This document shows, piece after piece, positions 1 to 7,687 of a stretch of DNA of 20,566 nt (position 1 is its first letter; each line of letters opens with the position of its first letter). The notes below the pieces were generated by a model. The model had not been told where the DNA came from. It was given only the letters and a program-made list of their open reading frames with translations, and did not search any database. Source of the DNA: an uncultured Candidatus Saccharibacteria bacterium (GTDB lineage Bacteria; Patescibacteriota; Saccharimonadia; Saccharimonadales; Saccharimonadaceae); NCBI GenBank assembly GCA_948514425.1, contig CAOQYN010000016.1, forward strand, positions 1 to 20,566. The letters run 5' to 3'. The translations under genes and the position numbers were made by a program.

Positions 1-678
1 TAGGAAAACTGCACCGAGTACGAGACCGCCGTTTTTAGCAATCGTTGCCCATGAATTAATTGTTTCAATCTCAGCTTGATTGACGTTGTAGGTTGGTTCT
101 TTTTCACTATCAAGGTGACTTTGGAATTCGACGTCGTGTTCTACGAGATAGCGAACACTATCTAGATTGTTAGGGTCGGCGACTTTGATGCGCATAGTAG
201 CTTGCATAGTGCTGAGCATAAGTTGATACATTGACTCATCTTGTAGTGCAGCAAGGAGCTCGGCGTTATCACTATTGTCGGCGATAAAATTACGATACTC
301 AGTTTCAGAATCGGCGATCTCAACGTGAGTCACATTGTCTTCGGCTTCCATTTTGTTGGCCATTTCGGTGAGTGCGGCTGGATCAGTGCCTGGAGTGAAG
401 AAGACGGTAATATCGATTTTTTGGCGCATGGTGTCGGCCGTGGCGCTCAGAATTAAACTAGCAAAAACAGTAATCATTAAGATGACGAGAGTGATTGTCA
501 TGACGAGAGTTGCGGCGATGCTAAGCCAGATATTGCGAGTATAGCTAGCCATACCATATTTCATGACCCTGCCCGCGTTGCGGACATGACTGACGTTGCT
601 ATTTTCAACTAAGGTTTTAAGGTGAGCCTTAGTTTCGCGTCGTGAAAGTTTGGTTTTTTCGTTTTTTCTTGCTGTCAT
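1..678 (-). CDS. ftsX: Cell division ABC transporter permease FtsX (partial, C-terminus outside window)
   Basis: Membrane subunit of FtsEX, which couples ATP hydrolysis by FtsE to control of peptidoglycan hydrolases at the septum. The frame is open from the ATG at 678 to the window edge, giving the first 226 residues. Seen: a basic cytoplasmic N-terminus (about 1-45), a first transmembrane helix at about 51-79, then a polar extracytoplasmic domain from about 85 to 212 beginning with an IDITVFF strand typical of FtsX, and the start of the next helix at about 217. The start has a GGAAAAG Shine-Dalgarno element just upstream. It follows ftsE with a 21-nt gap, and the prfB-ftsE-ftsX order is common in bacteria. 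The remaining three helices lie beyond position 1. Identification rests on topology, sequence style and neighbour. Confidence 0.93.
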   Translation of the reverse strand, partial: MTARKNEKTKLSRRETKAHLKTLVENSNVSHVRNAGRVMKYGMASYTRNIWLSIAATLVMTITLVILMITVFASLILSATADTMRQKIDITVFFTPGTDPAALTEMANKMEAEDNVTHVEIADSETEYRNFIADNSDNAELLAALQDESMYQLMLSTMQATMRIKVADPNNLDSVRYLVEHDVEFQSHLDSEKEPTYNVNQAEIETINSWATIAKNGGLVLGAVFL

Positions 679-699
679 ATCTTTTCCACCCCTATTTTT

Positions 700-1788
700 C
701 TAAACTACTCGTTTGGTTTGTGCTTGCGAAACAGACTTTGGACGGGCGAGCTTGCTCATACTGGGCGCGGGACGCAATTTAACGGTCTGCCCGAGGCTAA
801 AATCACTGAGTTTGGGAGCGGCTTTGAGCGGTCGACTAGCAGCGTACCACTGGTTAGCAGAATCTTGAGCAAGTTTTTTGCCTGAAAGCTTCTTGCTGGG
901 TTTTTTGGCTGTACTTTTTGTGGTAGTTTTGGCTGAATTAGCTGCGTTTTTTGAGACTTTGCCATGTCCAGAATGTTGGATTTTGAGTTTGGCCTCCTCA
1001 CTGGCATGAGTGACTTTGCGTACGATTTCTTGCTTTGTCGGGTGCCCCATGAACATGCCTGGAACAACGAGTGGTCGAGTAGGCTCTGCGACGGGTTCAG
1101 CGTCAAGTTTGTAGACGCCATGCATTTTTTGATCATCGACGACTCGACCGGATTTTAGTGTGACTACGCGTTTACTGAGATTATTAACGATGCTTTCGTC
1201 GTGAGTTGTGACAAGTAAGGTCGTGCCGAAGTCGTTAATTCTCTGTAATAGCTCGATGATTTCTTGGCGAGTTAATTTGTCGAGGTTACCGGTGGGCTCA
1301 TCGGCGATGAGAATTTTGGGCTGTCTAGCTACCGAGCGTGCAATACTAACACGCTGTTGTTCACCGCCAGACAAGTGGGCTGGGAATTTGTGAGTTTTAT
1401 CTGCGAGTCCGACAAGGTCAAGAACTTTTGGAACGGTTTTCATAATTTCGCGGTTTTTCATACCTGCAATTTCGAGGGCAAAGGCGACGTTTTCGAAGAC
1501 AGTACGCGTTGGCAAGAGCTTGTAGTCCTGAAAGACTACGCCAAGGCGTCGACGGTAGTGTGGGATATGACGTTTTTTAACATAATCAAGATCAATACCA
1601 CCGACGACAATTTTGCCGGAGTCAGGTTGCTCTTCTTTGGTAATCATTTTAATCAGAGTTGATTTGCCTGCGCCGGATTTACCAACCAAAAAAACAAACT
1701 CGTGCGGCTCAATGTGTAATGACACATTGTCAAGCGCTGGTTCTTCATCGCCAGGGTAAGTTTTTGTAATACGGTCAAGCAGTATCAT
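700..1788 (-). CDS. ftsE: Cell division ATP-binding protein FtsE with long basic C-terminal tail
   Basis: ABC ATPase partner of FtsX. Counting from the ATG at 1788 (362 aa): Walker A GKSGAGKST at 36-44, Q-loop VVFQD near 84-88, signature LSGGEQQ at 139-145, Walker B ILIADE at 159-164 followed by the FtsE-typical PTGNLD, and H-loop His196. The ATPase domain ends near 220. The remaining 140 residues are unlike ordinary FtsE (about 220-230 aa in total) and are rich in Lys, Ser, Ala and Thr, so probably disordered. An in-frame TTG 18 nt upstream at 1806 lies in the promoter spacer, so ATG 1788 is preferred. The stop is TAG. A good promoter sits directly before the start, so ftsEX can be transcribed apart from prfB. 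Confidence 0.95.
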   Translation of the reverse strand: MILLDRITKTYPGDEEPALDNVSLHIEPHEFVFLVGKSGAGKSTLIKMITKEEQPDSGKIVVGGIDLDYVKKRHIPHYRRRLGVVFQDYKLLPTRTVFENVAFALEIAGMKNREIMKTVPKVLDLVGLADKTHKFPAHLSGGEQQRVSIARSVARQPKILIADEPTGNLDKLTRQEIIELLQRINDFGTTLLVTTHDESIVNNLSKRVVTLKSGRVVDDQKMHGVYKLDAEPVAEPTRPLVVPGMFMGHPTKQEIVRKVTHASEEAKLKIQHSGHGKVSKNAANSAKTTTKSTAKKPSKKLSGKKLAQDSANQWYAASRPLKAAPKLSDFSLGQTVKLRPAPSMSKLARPKSVSQAQTKRVV

Positions 1789-1794
1789 GTCCTT

Positions 1795-1823
1795 ATAATA
1801 CCACAAGCTAAATGGGCTGACAA
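1795..1823 (-). promoter_or_regulatory. Promoter for ftsEX, probably leaderless
   Basis: Reading the minus strand: -35 TTGTCA (1818-1823, five of six consensus bases), a 17-nt spacer, and -10 TATTAT (1795-1800) preceded by TGG (extended -10). Only six bases separate the -10 from the ATG at 1788, so transcription should start at or within a base or two of the start codon. The six bases AAGGAC resemble a Shine-Dalgarno element but would not be in the mRNA. Confidence 0.65.
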
Positions 1824-1827
1824 TGTG

Positions 1828-2919
1828 CTATTTTGTTTCTGGAAGTTGATTTTCGAGGAAAGCGTCGATGAAATCATCAAATTTGCCGTTGAGGACAGCT
1901 TCAGGGTCTTTGTTTTCGTGCTTGGTGCGGGTGTCTTTGACGAGTTTGTAGGGCTGCAAGACATAGTTGCGAATTTGCTGCCCCCATTTGGCTGATTCGC
2001 CAGCCCGGAGCTTATCAATATTTTCAGCATGCTGTTCTTGTTGCATTTGAACTAGTTTGCCGCGTAAGATCTCCATAGCTTTTTCTTTGTTTTGAAGCTG
2101 GGAGCGCTCGTTTTGGATTGCAACGACCGTATTTGTTGGTAAATGCGTAATTCTGACAGCGGAATTTGTAGTGTTTACGCTTTGGCCACCATGACCGCCA
2201 GAATGATAGACATCGATGCGCAGATCTTTATCGTTAATTTTGACTGTATCGTCGTTATCGATGACTGGCAATATCTCTACCAGAGCAAAACTGGTTTGTC
2301 TGAGATTGTCGGCATTGAAAGGAGACAAGCGAACTAGCCGATGAACACCATGCTCGCTTTTTAAGAGTCCGTAAACGTTGGCGCCATTGATTTCGTAAAC
2401 TGCGGTTTTGATGCCAGCTTCTTCGCCCGTGGTGCGTTCGATGCAGGTGGTATGGAAGTGTTGGCTTTCGCACCATCTAAGATACATGCGTTCGAGCATA
2501 CCCGCCCAGTCCATAGCCTCGGTGCCGCCAACGCCAGCTGTGATGCGCAAAATTGCGTTGTTGTGATCGTATTTCCCAGTAAAACGCAAGGTTTTTTTGA
2601 GGGTTGTAAGTTTTTGAGCGATGGCATCTAACTGGTCGTGGATTTCGTCGTCGAGATCTTCGCCTGCAAGCTGTAAAAGTTCGTCAAGATCGTTTAGCTG
2701 AGCGCGAAGTAATTTCCAAGGTTCAATTTCGGCACTAAGATGCGATAATTTTTCATTGACTTGTTTGGCGTTTCCGGGGTTGAGCCATAATTCTGGTTCG
2801 GCAGCTTGAGCTTCTAATTCTGCAGCTTGCGTGATTTTTGCTTCGAGTTGCAGTTTCTGCCAAGCATGGGCGAGCTCAGAGCGTAGTTGTGATAATTGTT
2901 TTTGATTGATATCCGCCAT
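1828..2919 (-). CDS. prfB: Peptide chain release factor 2
   Basis: Class-I release factor that reads UAA and UGA and triggers hydrolysis of peptidyl-tRNA in the ribosome. At 363 aa it has normal length. The SPF tripeptide that defines RF2 specificity is at 199-201 (RF1 would have PxT), and the catalytic GGQ is at 244-246 within GHGGQSVN. The N-terminal 110 residues form the usual helical domain 1. The gene is one continuous frame from ATG 2919 with no internal UGA, so it lacks the +1 programmed frameshift that autoregulates prfB in many bacteria. It follows the M16 peptidase gene by 6 nt and is followed by ftsE. The stop is TAG. Confidence 0.97.
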   Translation of the reverse strand: MADINQKQLSQLRSELAHAWQKLQLEAKITQAAELEAQAAEPELWLNPGNAKQVNEKLSHLSAEIEPWKLLRAQLNDLDELLQLAGEDLDDEIHDQLDAIAQKLTTLKKTLRFTGKYDHNNAILRITAGVGGTEAMDWAGMLERMYLRWCESQHFHTTCIERTTGEEAGIKTAVYEINGANVYGLLKSEHGVHRLVRLSPFNADNLRQTSFALVEILPVIDNDDTVKINDKDLRIDVYHSGGHGGQSVNTTNSAVRITHLPTNTVVAIQNERSQLQNKEKAMEILRGKLVQMQQEQHAENIDKLRAGESAKWGQQIRNYVLQPYKLVKDTRTKHENKDPEAVLNGKFDDFIDAFLENQLPETK

Positions 2920-2925
2920 AACTGA

Positions 2926-4218
2926 TTATACTTCCTGATTTCTGCTGTCAAATTTTAGTTTTGTATCAAGATCATTGATGAGGGCTTTTTCGACTGAACT
3001 GACAGCGGCGAGACCATGGATGTTGCTCTTTATGAATTCTTGGGCGAGCTGTACGATAGTTTCTTTCTTAATGTTACGAATGAGTCCTGGCATACGGTCA
3101 TAGCGCTCGAGAGTACCGTTAGTAAAATATCCATCAGCGTAATAATCAGAAATTTGATTGACGGTTTGGGCCCCCATTTGATAACGTCCAGTAGCATAAG
3201 ATTTGGCAGCTTCGACATCGGTATCCTTGATTTCGCCTTCTATGATCTTTTTGATTTCTTTATGAATGAGGTTGAAAAGTTTTTCGGCGCTCTCCGCATT
3301 TACTTCGCCATCAAAATCCCAAGAGGCATTGTGCCAAGTATTATTAACGTCACTACCCATACCATAGACGAGCCCATGCTTGCGGGCCTGACCAAGGATT
3401 CGGCTGCTCATGGTGCCAGTGAGGATATGGTTGAGGCAACTCATGGCGTAGATTTCGGGTGGGGTGAGTTTGCGTGGGATGACCCAGGAGAAAGCAAAAG
3501 TGATGTTGCTAGCGTCTTTGCGTCGGATTAGGACTGGATTAGCATCATGTAGTTCGTCATAAGGAATTTCAAACCTCTCCCCAGGTTTTAATTCCCAGTC
3601 GCTAAGCATTTTGATGATTTTGCGTTTGCGATGTTTGAGGTTGCCAGCGATGATAAAACGCATATTGTGCGCAGTATGGGTGCGACGATAATGTTCGCGA
3701 ATGTCTTTGAGCTCGATGTTGGCAATAGTTTTGATGCGTTCTTGGAGATTTGGGATATTCTCGCCGAGCATTTGCTGTAGTTTTGGCCAAAGTAATCGGC
3801 AGTAATCATTCATGTAGCCTGTTAGTTCGGCTTTGACATTGCCTTTTTCGCTTTGTAGCTCTTCATCATTAAATTTTGGACTAGTAATCGCGACTCGTTG
3901 TAATTCCATAATGCGATCCCATTCAAAATCGGCGCACTCGCTTTCGTAACAGACTGAAAAATCCGAGGTCCAGGCGTTATGATAAGCACCATTTTTGGTG
4001 AAGTCAGATTCGAAAGCCTGTTCGCTACTATATTTAGCATTGGCACCAAAGGCGAGATGTTCGACGATGTGAGCAATTTCATAGACTTCTGGTTTTTTAG
4101 CATAACGCATACCAGCGCGAAATTGAATTTTCACGTTCATGACACTAGCATCTGGAACGTCAATGAGCAAACCTTTCGCGCCAGAAGCTAAGGCGATCTC
4201 TTCGGCGGAGTGTTTTAT
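2926..4218 (-). CDS. M16 family zinc metallopeptidase (pitrilysin/MPP-like), candidate ATA start
   Basis: Zinc peptidase of the inverzincin M16 family; substrate unknown. If translated from the ATA at 4218 it has 430 residues. The HxxEH zinc motif (HIVEH) is at 50-54. The distal glutamate ligand should be in the SEKGNVKAEL segment about 70-77 residues later. The C-terminal half (DASNITFAF, GLVYGMG) matches the second M16 domain. The first ordinary start is TTG at 4170, but it would remove a strand (EEIALASGAKG) that matches the usual M16 N-terminus (L-x-NG-hydrophobic). No ATG, GTG or TTG exists between the upstream in-frame stop and 4170. ATA 4218 overlaps the secA stop as ATAA and has a purine-rich AAAGGGA upstream. 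The family call is firm; the start is inference. Confidence 0.88.
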   Translation of the reverse strand: MKHSAEEIALASGAKGLLIDVPDASVMNVKIQFRAGMRYAKKPEVYEIAHIVEHLAFGANAKYSSEQAFESDFTKNGAYHNAWTSDFSVCYESECADFEWDRIMELQRVAITSPKFNDEELQSEKGNVKAELTGYMNDYCRLLWPKLQQMLGENIPNLQERIKTIANIELKDIREHYRRTHTAHNMRFIIAGNLKHRKRKIIKMLSDWELKPGERFEIPYDELHDANPVLIRRKDASNITFAFSWVIPRKLTPPEIYAMSCLNHILTGTMSSRILGQARKHGLVYGMGSDVNNTWHNASWDFDGEVNAESAEKLFNLIHKEIKKIIEGEIKDTDVEAAKSYATGRYQMGAQTVNQISDYYADGYFTNGTLERYDRMPGLIRNIKKETIVQLAQEFIKSNIHGLAAVSSVEKALINDLDTKLKFDSRNQEV

Positions 4219-6962
4219 TGCTGTTTCCCTTTCTTTTTATTTTGGCGTTGCCTCTTCTTGTCCTTGCGTGCAGCGTTGCGTTGTTGATTAACGGTGGAAT
4301 GATTTATGTTGGTGTTATTCTCACCGAATTCTTTATCAAGCTTTTTCTCGCCAGCAGAAATTTCGTTAACGCCTTTTTCGGTCATACTTTCGGCCATTTT
4401 GGTAAGCTCGGTGTCATACTCTTCGCCATCAGTAATCCCTTCAGCAATAGCTTCTTGTTTGGTGAGGCTAAGGAGGATTTTGAGGACTTCTTCACGTAGA
4501 GCTTTTTCGAGACCGTCGAATAATTTTTGCGATTCGCTGCGGTATTCGACAAGCGGATCACGTTGACCAATGCTACGCCAATGGATGCCCTCACGAAGGT
4601 GTTGCATGTTTTCAAGGTGTTGCATCCAGAGCGTATCAAGGATTTTGAGGTAGACTTCGCGTTCAATTTTGCGCATAGTTTCAGCCCCGAATTCAGCTTC
4701 TTTTTCAGCATATTTTTGTTTGATTTCGGTCAGGGCAGATTTGGCGCGGTCGGAAGCTTTGCGCATTTCCCCGATTTTATTGACGGTATTTTCATCAATG
4801 TCGAAAATACTACGAAACTCTTCGTTGAATTTCTTGTTTGTGCGAGCACTATCTGCGGTTAAATCCTCAGCAGTAACCTGTATTAAGTGCTGGATTTCAT
4901 CATGAATATTTTCGCCGTCGAGAATTTTACGACGCATACCATAGACGGCTTTGCGATGTCGATTAATGACGTTGTCGTACTGAACGACATTTTTGCGGGA
5001 ATCGAAATTGAAACCTTCAATACGTTTTTGAGCGGCTTCGAGAGTTTTTGAGACGCTTTTATTTTGAATGGGCGTATCTTCGTCAACTCCGAGGCGGCTC
5101 ATGAGTGTGGCGATGCGATCACCTTGGAAGATGCGCATTAAATCGTCTTCACAGCTGACAAAGAATTGTGTGGTGCCAGGATCGCCTTGGCGACCGCCAC
5201 GGCCGCGGAGCTGATTGTCGACGCGACGTGAGTCATGCCGCTCTGATCCGATGACGACTAATCCGCCGAGTTCTTTGACGCCTGCACCGAGTTTGATGTC
5301 TGTACCGCGTCCAGCGAGGTTGGTCGCGAGAGTGACAGCTCCTTTCTCACCAGCCTTGGCGATAATTGCGGCTTCGCGCTCGTTATTCTTGGCGTTAAGT
5401 AGTTCGTATTTGATGCCTTGATTGTCAAGATATTTGGCGATCATTTCATTTTTGGCGATGCTGGCGCTACCGACAAGTACTGGCTGACCACGGTCGTGGT
5501 ATTTTTTGATTTCGGTGGCGATTGCTTTGAGTTTAGCTGCTTCAGTGCGGTAAATTAAATCATCTTTGTCGACGCGCTGAATAGGCTTGTTGGGTGGAAT
5601 TTGAATCACATCTAATGCATAAATTTGTTGGAACTCTTCGGCTTCTGTAAAGGCGGTACCGGTCATACCCGATAGTTTGTTGTATACCCTAAAGAAATTC
5701 TGGAAACTGATGGTTGCTAAGGTCATACTCTCTTGTTTGACGGCTACACCTTCTTTAGCCTCGATGGCTTGATGTAAACCTTCATTGTATCGTCGACCCT
5801 GCATGAGGCGACCAGTATGTTCGTCAACAATGACAACGTCGCCACTGTTTGTGACAACGTAATCTTTGTCACGCTTGAAAACGATTTGTGCGCGAAGAGC
5901 CTGCTCGAGATGGTAGACGAGTCGGGTGTGTTTAGTGGAGTATAGATTTTTGACGCCAAGTAGCTCTTGGACTTTTTCAACGCCTTGATCGGTTAAAGTT
6001 ACGCTGCGACGTTTTTCATCAAAGACATAATCTTGTTCGTTGAGTTGTGCAGCGATTTTGGCGAACTGGTAATATGCATCGGGGTTGTCGCCAGCTGGAG
6101 CAGAGATGATGAGTGGAGTACGGGCTTCGTCAATGAGGATTGAGTCAACTTCGTCAACGATAGCATAATTTAGGCCGCGTTGCCTCAAAAACTGTGGTTC
6201 GCTAACCATGTTATCACGCAAATAATCGAAACCGAACTCGTTGTTTGTACCGTAAGTAATGTCTGCTGCGTAGGCTTCTTTCCGCGTAGCTGGTTTGAGA
6301 TGCTTGAAGCGTTCGTCTTCATGTTCTTCATTCTCGTATTCGGGGTCGTAGACGAAACTGGATTGATTGATAATTACTCCGACGCTGAGACCGAGGAAAT
6401 GGTAAACTGGGGCATTCCAGCCAGCGTCGCGTTGGGCGAGGTAGTCGTTGACCGTTACGATATGTACGCCTTTGCCAGTTAAACCGTTGAGGTAGGCTGG
6501 GAGCATAGCAACGAGAGTCTTCCCCTCGCCAGTTTTCATCTCAGCCACACATCCTTCATGTAGTACCATACCACCAATCAGTTGAACATCGTATGGACGC
6601 ATACCAAGAATGCGCTTGCTAGCCTCACGGGCGACGGCGAAGGCGTCGGTCAAAATCGCGTCGAGTTCCTTTTGATCGCCAGTTTTAAGTTTGCTCTTGA
6701 GGATTTGAGTCTGGTTGGCCAGCTCTTCGTCTGACATAGCTTCATATTTAGATTCAAGTGCACCAATCTGCAATGTCTTTTTGTACATGCGCTTGAGGAT
6801 CTTTTTCTGAGCATCGCCAAAGATACTTTGTAAAATACGAGTCAACAAAGTTTTATCGGCAAGTTTGTCTGTCGGTTTTTTCTCTTTTGGGGTATGCGGC
6901 TTGGTCTGAGCTACTTTTTTTGCTTTCGCGTCAACATCGGCCGGGTTTGGTTTGTTCACCAT
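4215..6962 (-). CDS. secA: Preprotein translocase ATPase SecA
   Basis: Motor ATPase that drives unfolded preproteins through SecYEG. 915 residues from ATG 6962. Seen: a lysine-rich N-terminal extension of about 40 residues, GMVLHEG near 131-137, Walker A MKTGEGKT at 142-149, Walker B VDEVDSILIDEAR around 269-281, the GTDIKLG and RGRGGRQGDPG motifs of nucleotide-binding domain 2, and the helical scaffold/wing region. The C-terminus ends in a lysine/glutamine-rich tail with no Cys-x-Cys...Cys-His zinc motif, so the SecB-binding module is absent. A GGAG element lies 9 nt before the ATG. The gene has its own extended -10 promoter and overlaps the M16 frame by 4 nt if that gene starts at ATA. Stop TAA. 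Confidence 0.98.
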   Translation of the reverse strand: MVNKPNPADVDAKAKKVAQTKPHTPKEKKPTDKLADKTLLTRILQSIFGDAQKKILKRMYKKTLQIGALESKYEAMSDEELANQTQILKSKLKTGDQKELDAILTDAFAVAREASKRILGMRPYDVQLIGGMVLHEGCVAEMKTGEGKTLVAMLPAYLNGLTGKGVHIVTVNDYLAQRDAGWNAPVYHFLGLSVGVIINQSSFVYDPEYENEEHEDERFKHLKPATRKEAYAADITYGTNNEFGFDYLRDNMVSEPQFLRQRGLNYAIVDEVDSILIDEARTPLIISAPAGDNPDAYYQFAKIAAQLNEQDYVFDEKRRSVTLTDQGVEKVQELLGVKNLYSTKHTRLVYHLEQALRAQIVFKRDKDYVVTNSGDVVIVDEHTGRLMQGRRYNEGLHQAIEAKEGVAVKQESMTLATISFQNFFRVYNKLSGMTGTAFTEAEEFQQIYALDVIQIPPNKPIQRVDKDDLIYRTEAAKLKAIATEIKKYHDRGQPVLVGSASIAKNEMIAKYLDNQGIKYELLNAKNNEREAAIIAKAGEKGAVTLATNLAGRGTDIKLGAGVKELGGLVVIGSERHDSRRVDNQLRGRGGRQGDPGTTQFFVSCEDDLMRIFQGDRIATLMSRLGVDEDTPIQNKSVSKTLEAAQKRIEGFNFDSRKNVVQYDNVINRHRKAVYGMRRKILDGENIHDEIQHLIQVTAEDLTADSARTNKKFNEEFRSIFDIDENTVNKIGEMRKASDRAKSALTEIKQKYAEKEAEFGAETMRKIEREVYLKILDTLWMQHLENMQHLREGIHWRSIGQRDPLVEYRSESQKLFDGLEKALREEVLKILLSLTKQEAIAEGITDGEEYDTELTKMAESMTEKGVNEISAGEKKLDKEFGENNTNINHSTVNQQRNAARKDKKRQRQNKKKGKQQ

Positions 6963-6990
6963 TGGTCAAATCTCCACAAATTATGCCCCC

Positions 6991-6999
6991 ATTATACCA
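6991..6999 (-). promoter_or_regulatory. Extended -10 promoter of secA
   Basis: On the minus strand the sequence TGGTATAAT forms an extended -10 element (hexamer TATAAT at 6991-6996). The predicted transcription start near 6984 leaves about 20 nt of leader carrying GGAGA before the secA ATG. The -35 region (around 7013-7019, TTTATC) is poor, as expected for an extended -10 promoter. The element lies just past the hpf stop codon. Confidence 0.6.
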
Positions 7000-7001
7000 C
7001 A

Positions 7002-7364
7002 TTAACTTCTCTTGATAAACAGGTTCTTTAGTCCCTTTTTTGAAAGATGTGGGGTAGTTTCGAGTTTGAAGCGGCGAATTTGACCTTTTAGCTTGGCTTC
7101 GATGATATCAATGCCAGCAAAAACGTTAGAACATTCGTCTTTGGCGGTAATAACTTTGCCACCTGGTATCTCCATGGTGACGGAAATTTCGTATTTGTTA
7201 TTGTGGGCGCGATCAACTTCGGTAATGATAACTTTAGCGATAACGTCTTTTTTGTTGCCGCGTGGTAGATAGCGGTCTAGTTTACCGATGCGTTTGGTTG
7301 CGTATTTATGGAAACTATCAGAGATTTTATAGTTATTGCCGCTGAGTTCAATTTTGTCTATCAC
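7002..7364 (-). CDS. hpf: Ribosome hibernation promoting factor / RaiA family (short form)
   Basis: Binds the 30S decoding channel to inactivate ribosomes in slow growth. 120 residues from a GTG start at 7364, which has a strong AAAGGAG Shine-Dalgarno element 6 nt upstream. The protein has the S30AE/YfiA layout: an N-terminal strand (IELSGNNYKIS), a basic helix (YATKRIGKLDRYL), further strands (VIAKVIITEV, YEISVTMEIPGGKVITAKDE) and a final helix (VFAGIDIIEAKLKGQIRRFK). There is no long C-terminal dimerisation domain, so it is the short type. It follows ybaB with a 12-nt gap. Stop TAA. Confidence 0.92.
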   Translation of the reverse strand: MIDKIELSGNNYKISDSFHKYATKRIGKLDRYLPRGNKKDVIAKVIITEVDRAHNNKYEISVTMEIPGGKVITAKDECSNVFAGIDIIEAKLKGQIRRFKLETTPHLSKKGLKNLFIKRS

Positions 7365-7376
7365 GCTTGACTCCTT

Positions 7377-7673
7377 TTATAATCCTAAGTTACCCAAATT
7401 GCCCATGAGGGGCTTCATTTTATCGGTAGCGATTTCTTGTGCTTTGGCATAACCATCACGCATACAATCTTCGATCCAGTGTTCGAGTTCGGAAATATCA
7501 TTAAGGTTGATTTTCTCTGGGTCAATTTTGACATTTTTGATCTTGAGCTCGCCCGTGATTTGCACTGTAACTGCACCATCACCAGCCTCAACTTCAACGA
7601 TCTCATTTTTGAGAGATTTTTGTGCCTTACGCAATTGATTTAGGACTTTCATCTGGTCCATAGTTGCGCCCAT
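7377..7673 (-). CDS. YbaB/EbfC family nucleoid-associated protein
   Basis: Small DNA-binding dimer often encoded next to dnaX or recR. 98 residues from ATG 7673, with AAAGGAG 8 nt upstream. Seen: an N-terminal coiled helix (MDQMKVLNQLRKAQKSLKNE), three strands including GAVTVQITGELKIKNVKID with the ED-x-ED-like acidic end, and a C-terminal helix, then a short MGNLGNLGL tail that resembles the glycine-rich tail of the family. It lies 14 nt downstream of the membrane protein stop and just upstream of hpf, so the three are probably one operon. dnaX is close by but separated by dnaB and the membrane protein. Confidence 0.9.
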   Translation of the reverse strand: MGATMDQMKVLNQLRKAQKSLKNEIVEVEAGDGAVTVQITGELKIKNVKIDPEKINLNDISELEHWIEDCMRDGYAKAQEIATDKMKPLMGNLGNLGL

Positions 7674-7687
7674 AATTATAACTCCTT

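Noticed and set aside
1786..1806. TTG at 1806 as start of FtsE, adding six residues
   Set aside because: It lies in the spacer of a good promoter whose -10 follows it, and the ATG at 1788 fits the usual FtsE N-terminus.
3016..3531. 171-aa plus-strand open frame
   Set aside because: It is antisense to the well-supported M16 peptidase gene and has no recognisable protein features.
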